A stretch of DNA of 18,926 nucleotides, from positions 1-18,926 of the forward strand of contig QMUK01000013.1 in the NCBI GenBank assembly GCA_003660555.1. The letters run 5' to 3'. The DNA is from Thermococci archaeon. GTDB lineage: Archaea; Hadarchaeota; B88-G9. This document shows positions 6,907-13,831 of this stretch, in pieces (position 1 is the stretch's first letter; every line of letters begins with the position of its first letter). Below the pieces are notes generated by a model. That model saw only the letters and a list, made by a program, of their open reading frames with translations, searched no databases and was not told the DNA's origin. The translations under genes and the position numbers were made by a program.

Positions 6907-8916
6907 TTGATAGAGGACCTATCGGAGGCTTTTTCCTCATTCCTGCACATGTATCCATCAGAGGAGAAGTCCTACTGGGATGAAGCAAGAGCAATATCTG
7001 CGAGAGGTGGAAAATCCCTAGTAGTGGATTTCGAACATCTAATAGAATTCGACTTCGAACTGGCTACAGAGACTATATCTAGGCCTTACAAGTATATTGA
7101 AGTGCTTGAAAAGTCTATATTTGAAGTGACAGGACAGGAAATGCACGTTAGGTTCAAGAATCTTCCTGAGATAAAAATGGTGAAGGAAATTAGGAGTGAC
7201 CAAATAGGAAAACTATTAGGAGTAGAAGGTATAGTAACTAGGGTATCAGAAGTGAAACCAAGGATTAATCTGGCTATATTCCAATGTAGGAGATGCGGCG
7301 AGGAAATAGAGGTTCTCCAGTCTGGGGAAGTGATGAAGGTCCCTGGAGTGTGCCCAAATCCATCTTGTGGAAGAAGTGGTCCTTTCGATCTCTTAGAAGA
7401 GAAGTCTGAGTTCGAGGACTGGCAAAGAATAAGGATTCAAGACAGACCAGAGAGGCTCAGGGGAGGAGAAATACCTCGATTCATAGAGGCCATACTCAGG
7501 GACGACATAGTGGACAAGGTAAAACCTGGAGATAGCGTATACATCTCTGGAATACTGAGAACAATTCAAGAGAGGGGGAGAAAGAGTACGAAAACCACAT
7601 TTAGGAAGTATTTGGAAGTAAATTACATAGAAAGTAAGAGTAGGGGAGTGGAGGACTTCGAAATAACTCCTGAAGAGGAGAAGATGATATTGGAGTTATC
7701 TAGAGATCCTTTGATAGTCAGGAAGATAAGAGACTCCATAGCTCCGGGAATATACGGTTATGAAGAGATAAAGGAAAGTATAGCTCTCCAATTGTTCGGA
7801 GGGGTAGCTAGAGAACTACCTGATGGTACTAGAATAAGAGGAGACTGCAATGTCCTATTGGTTGGGGATCCCGGAGTTGCGAAGAGTCAAATACTACAAT
7901 ACGTCTCTAGGATTGCCCCAAAGGGAATATATACTTCTGGAAGAGGGACTAGCGCTGCTGGTCTCACTGCAGCTGTCATAAGAGAAGAAGATGGTTTCAG
8001 TCTTGAAGCTGGAGCTCTAGTCCTAGCGGATGGCGGCATAGCTTGTGTAGACGAAATAGACAAAATGAGGGACGAGGACAGGGTAGCTATACACGAGGCC
8101 ATGGAGCAACAAACGATAAGCATAGCTAAAGCTGGAATAGTTGCGACCTTAAACGCTAGAACGGCTATTCTCGCCGCTGCTAATCCCAAGTTCGGTAGAT
8201 TTGACCCAAAGGAAACTGTTAGTGATCAGATAGATTTGCCTCCAACGCTAATCTCGAGATTCGATTTGATATGGCCAATGGAAGACAGGCCTGATCCAAA
8301 GAGAGATGAAGAACTGGCTAGACACGTAACGGAAGTACACATGGACCCAGAGGTTAGAGTTAGGCCGCCAATAGACCCTGAATTACTCAGGAAGTACATA
8401 ATATACGCTAGAAGGAACGCGCATCCGAGACTATCAAAGGAAGCTTCAGAGAGAATATTGAAATTCTATGTTGAAATGAGGAACAAGGAGAGAGACGAGG
8501 AAGGAGGAAGTGTCCCGATAACAGTGAGGCAATTGGAGGCACTAATAAGATTAGCTGAAGCTAGAGCCAGGATGAGACTCAGCAACGAAGTAACTGCAGA
8601 AGACGCTGAAGAAGTGATAAGACTCATGAAAGAGTGTCTCAGGAGAGTTGGAGTAGATCCTGAGACTAAGAGGTTCGATATAGATGCCATAATGACTGGT
8701 AGGCCCAAGACTAAAAGAGAGAGGCTCTCCAGAGTCTTGGAAATAATAAAAGGATATTACTCTGAAAAGGGAAAGGAGATTTCAGAGAAAGAGCTCATGG
8801 AGCTAGCTAAAGAGGAAGGCATTCCATCCTCGCTAGTGAGGGAGGCCATAAACGTATTCCTCAAGAGCGGAGACATATACGAGCCGAAGCCAGGACATTA
8901 CATGCCACTACACTGA
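6907..8916 (+). CDS. mcm: replicative DNA helicase MCM
   Basis: ATP-driven ring helicase that unwinds DNA at the replication fork. It has 669 residues. The N-terminal domain carries a zinc finger, Cys127-X2-Cys130...Cys149-X4-Cys154. The AAA+ core has Walker A GDPGVAKS (320-327, Lys326), Walker B DEID (382-385), sensor-1 Asn426 in AAANPKFGRF, and the arginine finger in LISRFD (Arg451). A C-terminal winged-helix domain follows residue 600. All catalytic residues are present, and there is no intein or frameshift. The start is TTG 6907, set by an AGGAGGTG site at 6891-6898. It is co-transcribed with the GINS subunit. A T-rich tract follows the stop. Confidence 0.97.
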   Translation: MIEDLSEAFSSFLHMYPSEEKSYWDEARAISARGGKSLVVDFEHLIEFDFELATETISRPYKYIEVLEKSIFEVTGQEMHVRFKNLPEIKMVKEIRSDQIGKLLGVEGIVTRVSEVKPRINLAIFQCRRCGEEIEVLQSGEVMKVPGVCPNPSCGRSGPFDLLEEKSEFEDWQRIRIQDRPERLRGGEIPRFIEAILRDDIVDKVKPGDSVYISGILRTIQERGRKSTKTTFRKYLEVNYIESKSRGVEDFEITPEEEKMILELSRDPLIVRKIRDSIAPGIYGYEEIKESIALQLFGGVARELPDGTRIRGDCNVLLVGDPGVAKSQILQYVSRIAPKGIYTSGRGTSAAGLTAAVIREEDGFSLEAGALVLADGGIACVDEIDKMRDEDRVAIHEAMEQQTISIAKAGIVATLNARTAILAAANPKFGRFDPKETVSDQIDLPPTLISRFDLIWPMEDRPDPKRDEELARHVTEVHMDPEVRVRPPIDPELLRKYIIYARRNAHPRLSKEASERILKFYVEMRNKERDEEGGSVPITVRQLEALIRLAEARARMRLSNEVTAEDAEEVIRLMKECLRRVGVDPETKRFDIDAIMTGRPKTKRERLSRVLEIIKGYYSEKGKEISEKELMELAKEEGIPSSLVREAINVFLKSGDIYEPKPGHYMPLH

Positions 8917-8923
8917 TCATTAA

Positions 8924-8937
8924 TTTTTTATTTATTT
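8924..8937 (+). terminator. T-rich terminator of gins23-mcm
   Basis: TTTTTTATTTATTT begins eight bases after the mcm stop codon. Archaeal RNA polymerase terminates at such T-rich tracts without needing a hairpin. It runs into the stop codon of the convergent gene at 8936. Confidence 0.5.
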
Positions 8938-9208
8938 AGCCCCGGTATTTCAGGAAATCCATTGCCCTTCTCCTTATTCTTTCTGATATGTCCTCTCTAA
9001 TAGATAGTCTCCTTTTTATGTCTTTTATCTCGTCTTTTATTTCCTTTATGTCTCTTCTCTGTTCCTCTAGGATCCTCTTTATTTCGAGTATTTCCTGCAT
9101 GTCCAATCTTCTCGGGAGGCCTCCCTCTTGCTTATTGGTCTTCTCTCCAAATTTGAGCAGATTCATATTCATTAGTATCAGTATCAGTATTATCAGGCTG
9201 AGTATCAT
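8936..9208 (-). CDS. small membrane-anchored coiled-coil protein
   Basis: The 90 residues match no family I recognise. Residues 2-18 are an unbroken Ile/Leu/Met membrane span. A Lys-containing stretch follows, and residues 36-75 are a highly charged helix rich in Ile-Lys-Glu-Ile-Lys heptads, typical of a coiled coil. The positive charges after the span favour a cytosolic C-terminus. I chose ATG 9208 because it forms a four-base ATGA overlap with the stop of the upstream gene and has AGGAG five bases before it. A TTG at 9241 would add 11 residues. The close coupling to the exported coiled-coil gene upstream suggests that the two proteins work together on opposite faces of the membrane (inference). 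Confidence 0.75.
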   Translation of the reverse strand: MILSLIILILILMNMNLLKFGEKTNKQEGGLPRRLDMQEILEIKRILEEQRRDIKEIKDEIKDIKRRLSIREDISERIRRRAMDFLKYRG

Positions 9209-9885
9209 GGACACTCCTGAGAACAGGGTTCCTGCATCCAAATCTCAACCCCCCACCTAGGAGGGATCCATGGGGCTGCGCAATAACTGAATACTCCAAT
9301 GTTAGCCTTTACTGTCCCTTCTGCCCCAACGAATCCCCCTCTTAGTACCAAGAGGAGGTCTCCATAAGTTAAATACTTTTCCGTAGTCAGCGGTACTTGA
9401 CTCAACAGAACTCCGTCTAGGCTGTATATGTTCACTACTGCCTTGTCCTCGAAGATGTCTACATCCACTAGTTCTATTAAGTACTCGCCTGCTCTGACCC
9501 TCTCTCCTACACTCAGCCAAGTCCATCCATTGAAATGTGGTGGCGGGTGCTCTTTACTTCTTAGCCCTGAGCTTTCCCCCTCAGATTCTGTTTTCATCGT
9601 CTCGAGCTCAATAGAAGACTCTATCCTTCTCAGTTGCGAAGAGATCTCATTGAAGTCTGATCTTATCTCATCTAACCTGCTTCTCAGCTCCTCTACTCCA
9701 ACTTCATCCCCAATCTCTTTATTTAGTGTAATGCTTTCTCCGTATGATGTAGTAGTGCCTAAAAGCTCTCTTGAATGAGGTAAAACCCCAGTGCTTTGAT
9801 CTCTAACTATGAGTACCTCTGCCCCTGAGAGGAGGACTAAGAACAAAAGTATTAATAGAGACGTCAAGGCCAAGGGTCTCAACAT
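9205..9885 (-). CDS. exported coiled-coil protein with S-layer-like domain
   Basis: A 226-residue protein of unknown function. Residues 1-21 are a signal peptide or uncleaved anchor. Residues 62-98 form a predicted coiled coil (ELRSRLDEIRSDF..., with hydrophobic spacing). A linker rich in Pro and His follows (113-117). The C-terminal beta-rich domain starts near WTWLSVGERVRAGEY and contains LVDVDIFEDKAVVNIYS, a pattern I associate with archaeal S-layer and secreted envelope domains. Three Cys (202, 221, 225) lie close to the C-terminus and could form a disulfide or bind metal outside the cell. Its stop overlaps the start of the small coiled-coil membrane protein. The 81-base region upstream, shared with the divergent gene at 9967, shows no convincing TATA box. 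Confidence 0.75.
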   Translation of the reverse strand: MLRPLALTSLLILLFLVLLSGAEVLIVRDQSTGVLPHSRELLGTTTSYGESITLNKEIGDEVGVEELRSRLDEIRSDFNEISSQLRRIESSIELETMKTESEGESSGLRSKEHPPPHFNGWTWLSVGERVRAGEYLIELVDVDIFEDKAVVNIYSLDGVLLSQVPLTTEKYLTYGDLLLVLRGGFVGAEGTVKANIGVFSYCAAPWIPPRWGVEIWMQEPCSQECP

Positions 9886-9966
9886 CTATGACTTCCCGCT
9901 TAAGAAGTAGAGGTACCCTGAGAAAAAAGTTACCCCATTCCACCGCATTAACAGAGGGGTGATGTT

Positions 9967-10878
9967 ATGGGAAAGAAGGTAGTTAAGAGGAAAAAAGGAG
10001 TGGGTCGGCGCAGATCAACTAGATTATTCCTTTATAGTCTCCTAGTGATTGGAATAGGTCTTTCACTAATCATTAAAGCTCCCCTCTTTCAGACAGAGAG
10101 TATATCCACTGAGAATTACTTGAGTTTCGGGAACCAAACTGTTTGTAAGCTTAGACTCTCCGTAGTGACCTTAGAAGAGGACATCTGGTCGAAATACTTT
10201 GCTAAAGATGAGAAAATACTGATTTCGGGCGAAATTTCTGAGATAGCTGAGGACCTAGATAATATCTCAGTCAATCTCGTGATTTTCCTACAACCTTTCT
10301 CCGAGATAAACGGGAAAATAGAGGAAACAGAGGTCTCCGATTGGGGCAAAATAAGGAGGAAAACCAATATGATAAATATGGGAGTTCCAATTTATTCTCT
10401 GGCTGATTTCGACTTCTATCTAGAGAAGAGAATTGGGTTGTCTACTGTGTTTTATTCCCCCGTGAATAGAATAGAAATCCCGGACGTGAACGTTACCATA
10501 GATGCTTTCCAAGGAGTGCAGGGTCCAGAGAATGAAATAAAGAGGGAAGTTGAGGATAGGTTTAGGAAATTCGCCACAGGGAGACTTGGATTTTACTCGA
10601 TAGTCCATCAGTTCTCTGGAGACAAGGGGAAAAAGAGTGTTTCCGTACTACTTAGTGTTCCCAAGGAGGAGTTGAGTAGGGCCTCTCCCTACTACAGGAT
10701 GGAAGTCAGGGTGACTAGAAAGAATGGAGACACCATTAACGGGGAAATAACACTACCAAGTGATCTAGGATTTGAAGAATGGAGAAAAGAAAAAGAGGAA
10801 GAGGCAAATAGGATTATCCAAGAAATGTTAGCAAAGATGACTAATCAGACAGTAACCCTTTCGTCAGAGAGGAGGTAG
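9967..10878 (+). CDS. single-span membrane protein with large extracellular domain
   Basis: No family recognised. The 303-residue protein opens with a very basic cytosolic tail (12 Lys/Arg in the first 19 residues), then one span at about 20-38, giving an N-in, C-out topology. The external part is beta-rich and has several N-glycosylation sequons, including Asn-Gln-Thr, Asn-Ile-Ser and Asn-Val-Thr. A Lys/Glu helix lies near the C-terminus (about 268-290). Cysteine is nearly absent. ATG 9967 has AGGGGTGA six bases upstream. It diverges from the coiled-coil pair, and its last 15 bases overlap the end of cetZ on the other strand. Position and topology suggest an envelope role, with no more specific function visible. 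Confidence 0.75.
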   Translation: MGKKVVKRKKGVGRRRSTRLFLYSLLVIGIGLSLIIKAPLFQTESISTENYLSFGNQTVCKLRLSVVTLEEDIWSKYFAKDEKILISGEISEIAEDLDNISVNLVIFLQPFSEINGKIEETEVSDWGKIRRKTNMINMGVPIYSLADFDFYLEKRIGLSTVFYSPVNRIEIPDVNVTIDAFQGVQGPENEIKREVEDRFRKFATGRLGFYSIVHQFSGDKGKKSVSVLLSVPKEELSRASPYYRMEVRVTRKNGDTINGEITLPSDLGFEEWRKEKEEEANRIIQEMLAKMTNQTVTLSSERR

Positions 10879-11976
10879 ATCGAAGCCTCTTCTACTTTCT
10901 TCCTCTTTCCTTTGAAACTCGGATGCAACCTCAAAGAGTTCCCTTATCCTCGGGACATCAGTCAATCCGGAGAGAGCCACTACTGCTGCTACGAAGTGGG
11001 CCCTGGGTATTGGATAGTCCCCGGCCCTTACGTCGTGTCCGACTATCTCACTTTCTAGCCACTTCCTAGCTTTATCTGTACCCATTCTGCTTAGTAGCTC
11101 TGGAGATCCAGCCACTAGAACTAAAGCTCTCTCCGCTGATCTGTAATCGCAAGGTAACGTCAGCTTTCCCTTAACTGCTCTTCTTATTATTGAGACTATC
11201 CTAGTAGTTTTCCCTAAGTCTCCCACTTCCTCCTTCCTTTTTAATATTCCGAGAAATCCTTTCTTTGTCTCTACTTGCTCCATAGAGTAGCCTAAGGTAG
11301 TTATTCCTCCCCTGCCTATCGTGTTTAGGACCTCAGAAGCATCTATTATTTTTTCTCCCACCTCTCCTCCCGGAGACACTTCACCCGCCCTAGAAAGCAG
11401 AGTCATTCTCTTAGCTATTTCCTTGTTTACCTTCTCGTATCCGGAACTACCCTCTCTAGGGGAAACGAAGGCACTGTTATCCACTAGTATGAGTCCGTTC
11501 AGATCGCCTATTGAAGTCTTTATGCTCCTAGCTGCATTTAGGGCATAGACCTCTCCCTCGTCTCTAGAGGGAAGAACTCCTAGTCCATATATGGGCACGT
11601 CTGACCTGTCGGACAATTCCCTAGCGAAGACTGGGAGCATTCCCCCGCCTGTCCCTCCACCTAGCCCCGCGACTAGGAGTATGGCATCGTGTTCACTTCT
11701 CTGATATTGCTCTATCCTCGAAGTTATTTTATCTATTTCTTCTGCTGCTACTTCTGCTCCTAGCTTGCTGTCTCCTCCCGTTCCTTGACCTCTTAGGCTT
11801 TCTCCGACTATAAACTTCCTATCGTCTTTTATGTTATTTAATCCAATTGAATCTGCTTTAGATGTGTTAAAGACTAATGGTGTAAAAGTTTTCGTTGGCA
11901 TTTTCTTCTCTGTCTCAACTAATTCGTTAACTATTCTACTCCCGGCCTTTCCGATACCTATGGCTAGGAACCTCAC
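10864..11976 (-). CDS. cetZ: tubulin/FtsZ-superfamily protein CetZ
   Basis: GTP-binding cytoskeletal protein of the archaeal CetZ family, which controls cell shape in haloarchaea. It has 370 residues. The nucleotide-binding start is GIGKAGSRI. The tubulin signature (T4 loop) is GGGTGGG at residues 106-112. YGLGVLPSRDEG followed by NAARS is typical of CetZ. The acidic T7-loop residue that completes the GTPase site of the next subunit lies in LPCDYRSAERAL (Asp277). The region KARKWLESE...RAGDYP...VAAVVALSGLTDVPRI is diagnostic of CetZ rather than FtsZ. The start is GTG 11976: the upstream gene's TGA stop is embedded in its GAGGTGAT ribosome site, so the two are translationally coupled. Its 3' end overlaps the gene at 9967. 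Confidence in the family is high; the role here is inferred. Confidence 0.93.
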   Translation of the reverse strand: MRFLAIGIGKAGSRIVNELVETEKKMPTKTFTPLVFNTSKADSIGLNNIKDDRKFIVGESLRGQGTGGDSKLGAEVAAEEIDKITSRIEQYQRSEHDAILLVAGLGGGTGGGMLPVFARELSDRSDVPIYGLGVLPSRDEGEVYALNAARSIKTSIGDLNGLILVDNSAFVSPREGSSGYEKVNKEIAKRMTLLSRAGEVSPGGEVGEKIIDASEVLNTIGRGGITTLGYSMEQVETKKGFLGILKRKEEVGDLGKTTRIVSIIRRAVKGKLTLPCDYRSAERALVLVAGSPELLSRMGTDKARKWLESEIVGHDVRAGDYPIPRAHFVAAVVALSGLTDVPRIRELFEVASEFQRKEEESRRGFDLPPL

Positions 11977-11980
11977 GAGA

Positions 11981-12346
11981 TCACCTCATCCTATCTAACA
12001 TATAGACAGAGATTACATATAAAGTTAGGAGTATCCCCAGGAACGCTGAGACCTTGGACTTACCCTCTCCTCGTAGTATTCTGTAACCGAAGTACAGAGA
12101 TATCGCTGACAGAATCAACGATTCTAAGCTGCCGAGAAAGAAGGGTTTCACCATAGGTTGAGTACTAGTAAAGAAGTCTTTCAGATAAGATATCTTTTCG
12201 GAGAAAGATTTCAGCAGATACAGCTTTTCCTTCTGCCTGTAAACTTCAAGCATCTTGTTTAACAAGTAGAATTTACTTAAAATTATCACTAGGGAATCCA
12301 GTATGAAGAGGAGGCCGAGGAGTCTCCAGGGCTTCAAGATCCGCAC
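11981..12346 (-). CDS. three-span membrane protein coupled to cetZ
   Basis: No family recognised. The 121 residues contain spans at about 8-30, 68-91 and 98-117. The basic N-terminus (MRILKPWR) should face the cytosol. The loop at 31-67, rich in Lys, Tyr and Glu, would then be external, and a short RGEGKSK loop internal. The stop codon lies inside the cetZ ribosome site four bases before its start, so both are made from one message. This makes it a candidate membrane partner or regulator of CetZ. The start is uncertain. GTG 12346 gives 121 residues, but TTG 12337 has GGGGTG six bases upstream and would give 118. Confidence 0.75.
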   Translation of the reverse strand: MRILKPWRLLGLLFILDSLVIILSKFYLLNKMLEVYRQKEKLYLLKSFSEKISYLKDFFTSTQPMVKPFFLGSLESLILSAISLYFGYRILRGEGKSKVSAFLGILLTLYVISVYMLDRMR

Positions 12347-12353
12347 CCCACGC

Positions 12354-12362
12354 TTTTTAAAA
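12354..12362 (+). promoter_or_regulatory. TATA-like element in the divergent cetZ promoter region
   Basis: TTTTTAAAA is centred 40 bases before the ATG at 12398. A transcript starting near 12384 would carry a leader of about 14 bases with the GGGTG ribosome site (12385-12389). On the minus strand a second AT-rich element (TTTTTAATA, 12390-12398) is placed to serve the membrane protein-cetZ pair. The two promoters therefore lie face to face within about 50 bases and probably interfere or are co-regulated. Confidence 0.45.
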
Positions 12363-12397
12363 GTACACTACCTAAGGGATGTGTGGGTGTATTAAAA

Positions 12398-13429
12398 ATG
12401 TTCCTCTTCATTGGTCTCGGGGATGCCGGCTGTAGAATCACTGACTCTATAGTTGGTTCCAGAGGAATAATCCAGAGGGAAGAGAAGAGAAGTGGCATAG
12501 TAGTAAACGTCTCCAAGAACTTCCTCATGTCACTAAAGAACGTCCCAATGGAAAACAGAGTGTTACTAAGATACGAAGAGGTTGAGGTCCCCGAGTTTGG
12601 GAGAGATAGAGGAAGAGTCGTTGCCGAGGACCAAATAGACTTCGTCATGGATGCCATAGAGAGAGTGTATACCTCGAGAATACAAGCCTTCATGATGGTC
12701 TTCGGTCTGGGTGGATCCTTCGGCGGTGGAGCTGCTCCGGTACTGGCAGAGAGTCTAAGGAGAATGTATGGGGAAGAGGTCCCCGTTTATTTATTGGGTG
12801 TCATTCCCAGCAAGAACGAACCCGATAACCTCTTTTCTAACGCTTCGAGTACCCTAAGGGAACTCAGCAGATACGTGGATAGTGGTATATTAGTAGACAA
12901 CGACTTCTTCCTCGAGAGAGGACTCGGTAGAACGTCCTTCAACGAGATAAACGAGATGATAGCCAAGCCTATCAGGATGATCACAGTTGATGACGGGGGA
13001 AAGGAAGGAGAATATTCCTTAAAAAGTGCTGAAGTAATAACAGTTCTATCAGAAGGGGGCATAGGAACTATAGGATACTACGAAAGAGAGATAAAGAGAA
13101 AAAGTGGGCTACTATCTGTACTATCTAAAAAAAGGAAGGGATTAATTGAAGAGGGTAAAGTAGACTTAGGTTCCATGGTGGAGGAAACCCTTAGAAATAA
13201 TCTGTACCTAGATTGCGATCCAACTAGTGCCTCTAAGGCTATATTGGTGGTAGCTGGCCCTCCAGAAGAGCTTAGATTCTTCGAGGGACAGAGGATGCTT
13301 AAGGAACTCTTGGGATGTGACGTAGTTGGTGGTCTAAGAGCTGCACCGAGATGGAATAAAGTGGGAGTGACAATCCTGTTAAACGACGTTGAGAGTAGAA
13401 GAGTGCGAGAGATCATGGAGGGTCGATGA
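12398..13429 (+). CDS. divergent CetZ-like protein with altered T4 loop
   Basis: Second tubulin/FtsZ-superfamily protein, 343 residues, alignable with the neighbouring CetZ along its length. Shared features are GLGDAGCRI for GIGKAGSRI, VYLLGVIPSKNE for the CetZ LPSRDEG segment, ILVDND, the FNEINE helix, EGGIGTIGY, and LDCD...AILVVAGPPEEL for the T7 loop (Asp274). The T4 tubulin signature is not canonical: GGGTGGG in CetZ is GGSFGGG here (residues 105-111), so the phosphate-contacting Thr is Phe. The CetZ Ala-Glu-Arg after the T7 loop is also lost. It may bind GTP weakly or not hydrolyse it, and could cap or modulate CetZ filaments (inference). The start is ATG 12398, matching the CetZ N-terminus; a GTG at 12383 would add five residues. 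It is followed after one base by the zinc-ribbon gene. Confidence 0.85.
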   Translation: MFLFIGLGDAGCRITDSIVGSRGIIQREEKRSGIVVNVSKNFLMSLKNVPMENRVLLRYEEVEVPEFGRDRGRVVAEDQIDFVMDAIERVYTSRIQAFMMVFGLGGSFGGGAAPVLAESLRRMYGEEVPVYLLGVIPSKNEPDNLFSNASSTLRELSRYVDSGILVDNDFFLERGLGRTSFNEINEMIAKPIRMITVDDGGKEGEYSLKSAEVITVLSEGGIGTIGYYEREIKRKSGLLSVLSKKRKGLIEEGKVDLGSMVEETLRNNLYLDCDPTSASKAILVVAGPPEELRFFEGQRMLKELLGCDVVGGLRAAPRWNKVGVTILLNDVESRRVREIMEGR

Positions 13430-13430
13430 A

Positions 13431-13580
13431 ATGAATAAAAGTGGAATAGTGAAATGTCCGAGATGCGGATTCGAATTCGACGTGTCTTATGCTAGAGTGA
13501 CCTCATGCCGTACCTGTCCGCTCTCTGTATCGTGTGAAGGGGTCAAGTGTCCTAAATGTGGACACGAATTCCTCAAATGA
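13431..13580 (+). CDS. 49-residue zinc-ribbon protein
   Basis: A very small Cys-rich protein. CPRCG (Cys9, Cys12) and CPKCG (Cys40, Cys43) are the two knuckles of a zinc ribbon. A middle loop adds Cys26, Cys29 and Cys35, giving seven Cys in 49 residues, so a second metal or redox site is possible. Paired CPxCG micro-proteins are known in haloarchaea (HVO_2753 type), but the middle Cys triplet sets this one apart. ATG 13431 lies one base after the stop of the CetZ-like gene and has GGAGG nine bases upstream. An in-frame ATG at 13389 would overlap that gene and add no zinc-ribbon sequence. The operon position suggests a role with the tubulin-like protein, or simple co-transcription. Confidence 0.8.
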   Translation: MNKSGIVKCPRCGFEFDVSYARVTSCRTCPLSVSCEGVKCPKCGHEFLK

Positions 13581-13603
13581 CGCTAGAGTGAACGATGGTG
13601 TAG

Positions 13604-13620
13604 AGGAAACACTTAATAAC
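13604..13620 (+). promoter_or_regulatory. BRE/TATA promoter of the mini-pilin gene
   Basis: GGAAAC followed by ACTTAATAAC fits a BRE plus TATA box. Its centre (about 13615) is 27 bases before the ATG at 13642, predicting a leaderless transcript. A GAGGG at 13631-13635 would be outside that message. Confidence 0.55.
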
Positions 13621-13641
13621 TGAACTGCACGAGGGCACAAC

Positions 13642-13803
13642 ATGGAACGGGGGCAGGCTAAAGTCGAATACATGGCTGTTATAGCTCTTGCTCTGATTTT
13701 ATCAGTTATCTCTCTGATAACAATATTGAAACACGGAAGTGGTGAGATAGCAAACAAGGAATTAGAGAATCTAAATAACTCGTTAGAAAATTTCAAAAAA
13801 TGA
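13642..13803 (+). CDS. mini-pilin-like protein with class III signal peptide
   Basis: A 53-residue protein. The start has the archaeal prepilin/archaellin pattern: a short charged leader MERG, cleavage before Gln5, the conserved QxxxEY (Gln5, Glu9, Tyr10), then a hydrophobic helix at about 11-28. This is the class III signal peptide (DUF361 type) cut by an FlaK/PibD-like peptidase, leaving the hydrophobic stretch on the mature protein. The remainder, about 25 residues rich in Asn, Glu and Lys, is a short amphipathic helix with no globular head. The mature product of 49 residues could be a minimal pilin subunit or a small envelope peptide. The start is supported by a promoter placed for a leaderless message. 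No pilus ATPase or platform gene is nearby. Confidence 0.85.
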   Translation: MERGQAKVEYMAVIALALILSVISLITILKHGSGEIANKELENLNNSLENFKK

Positions 13804-13831
13804 AAAATTAGATTAGGTGGGGGAGCAACAC

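Noticed and set aside
9171-9198. Short tandem GTATCA repeats
   Set aside because: They encode the Ile/Leu membrane span of the small coiled-coil protein and are explained by codon repetition.
9886-9966. Divergent promoter between the coiled-coil pair and the 303-residue membrane protein
   Set aside because: A promoter must exist here, but no TATA-like sequence has acceptable spacing on either strand, so no site is listed.
13503-13796. 97-residue minus-strand open frame
   Set aside because: It is antisense to the zinc-ribbon and mini-pilin genes, which have clear motifs, ribosome or promoter signals and tight operon spacing. The minus frame has none.
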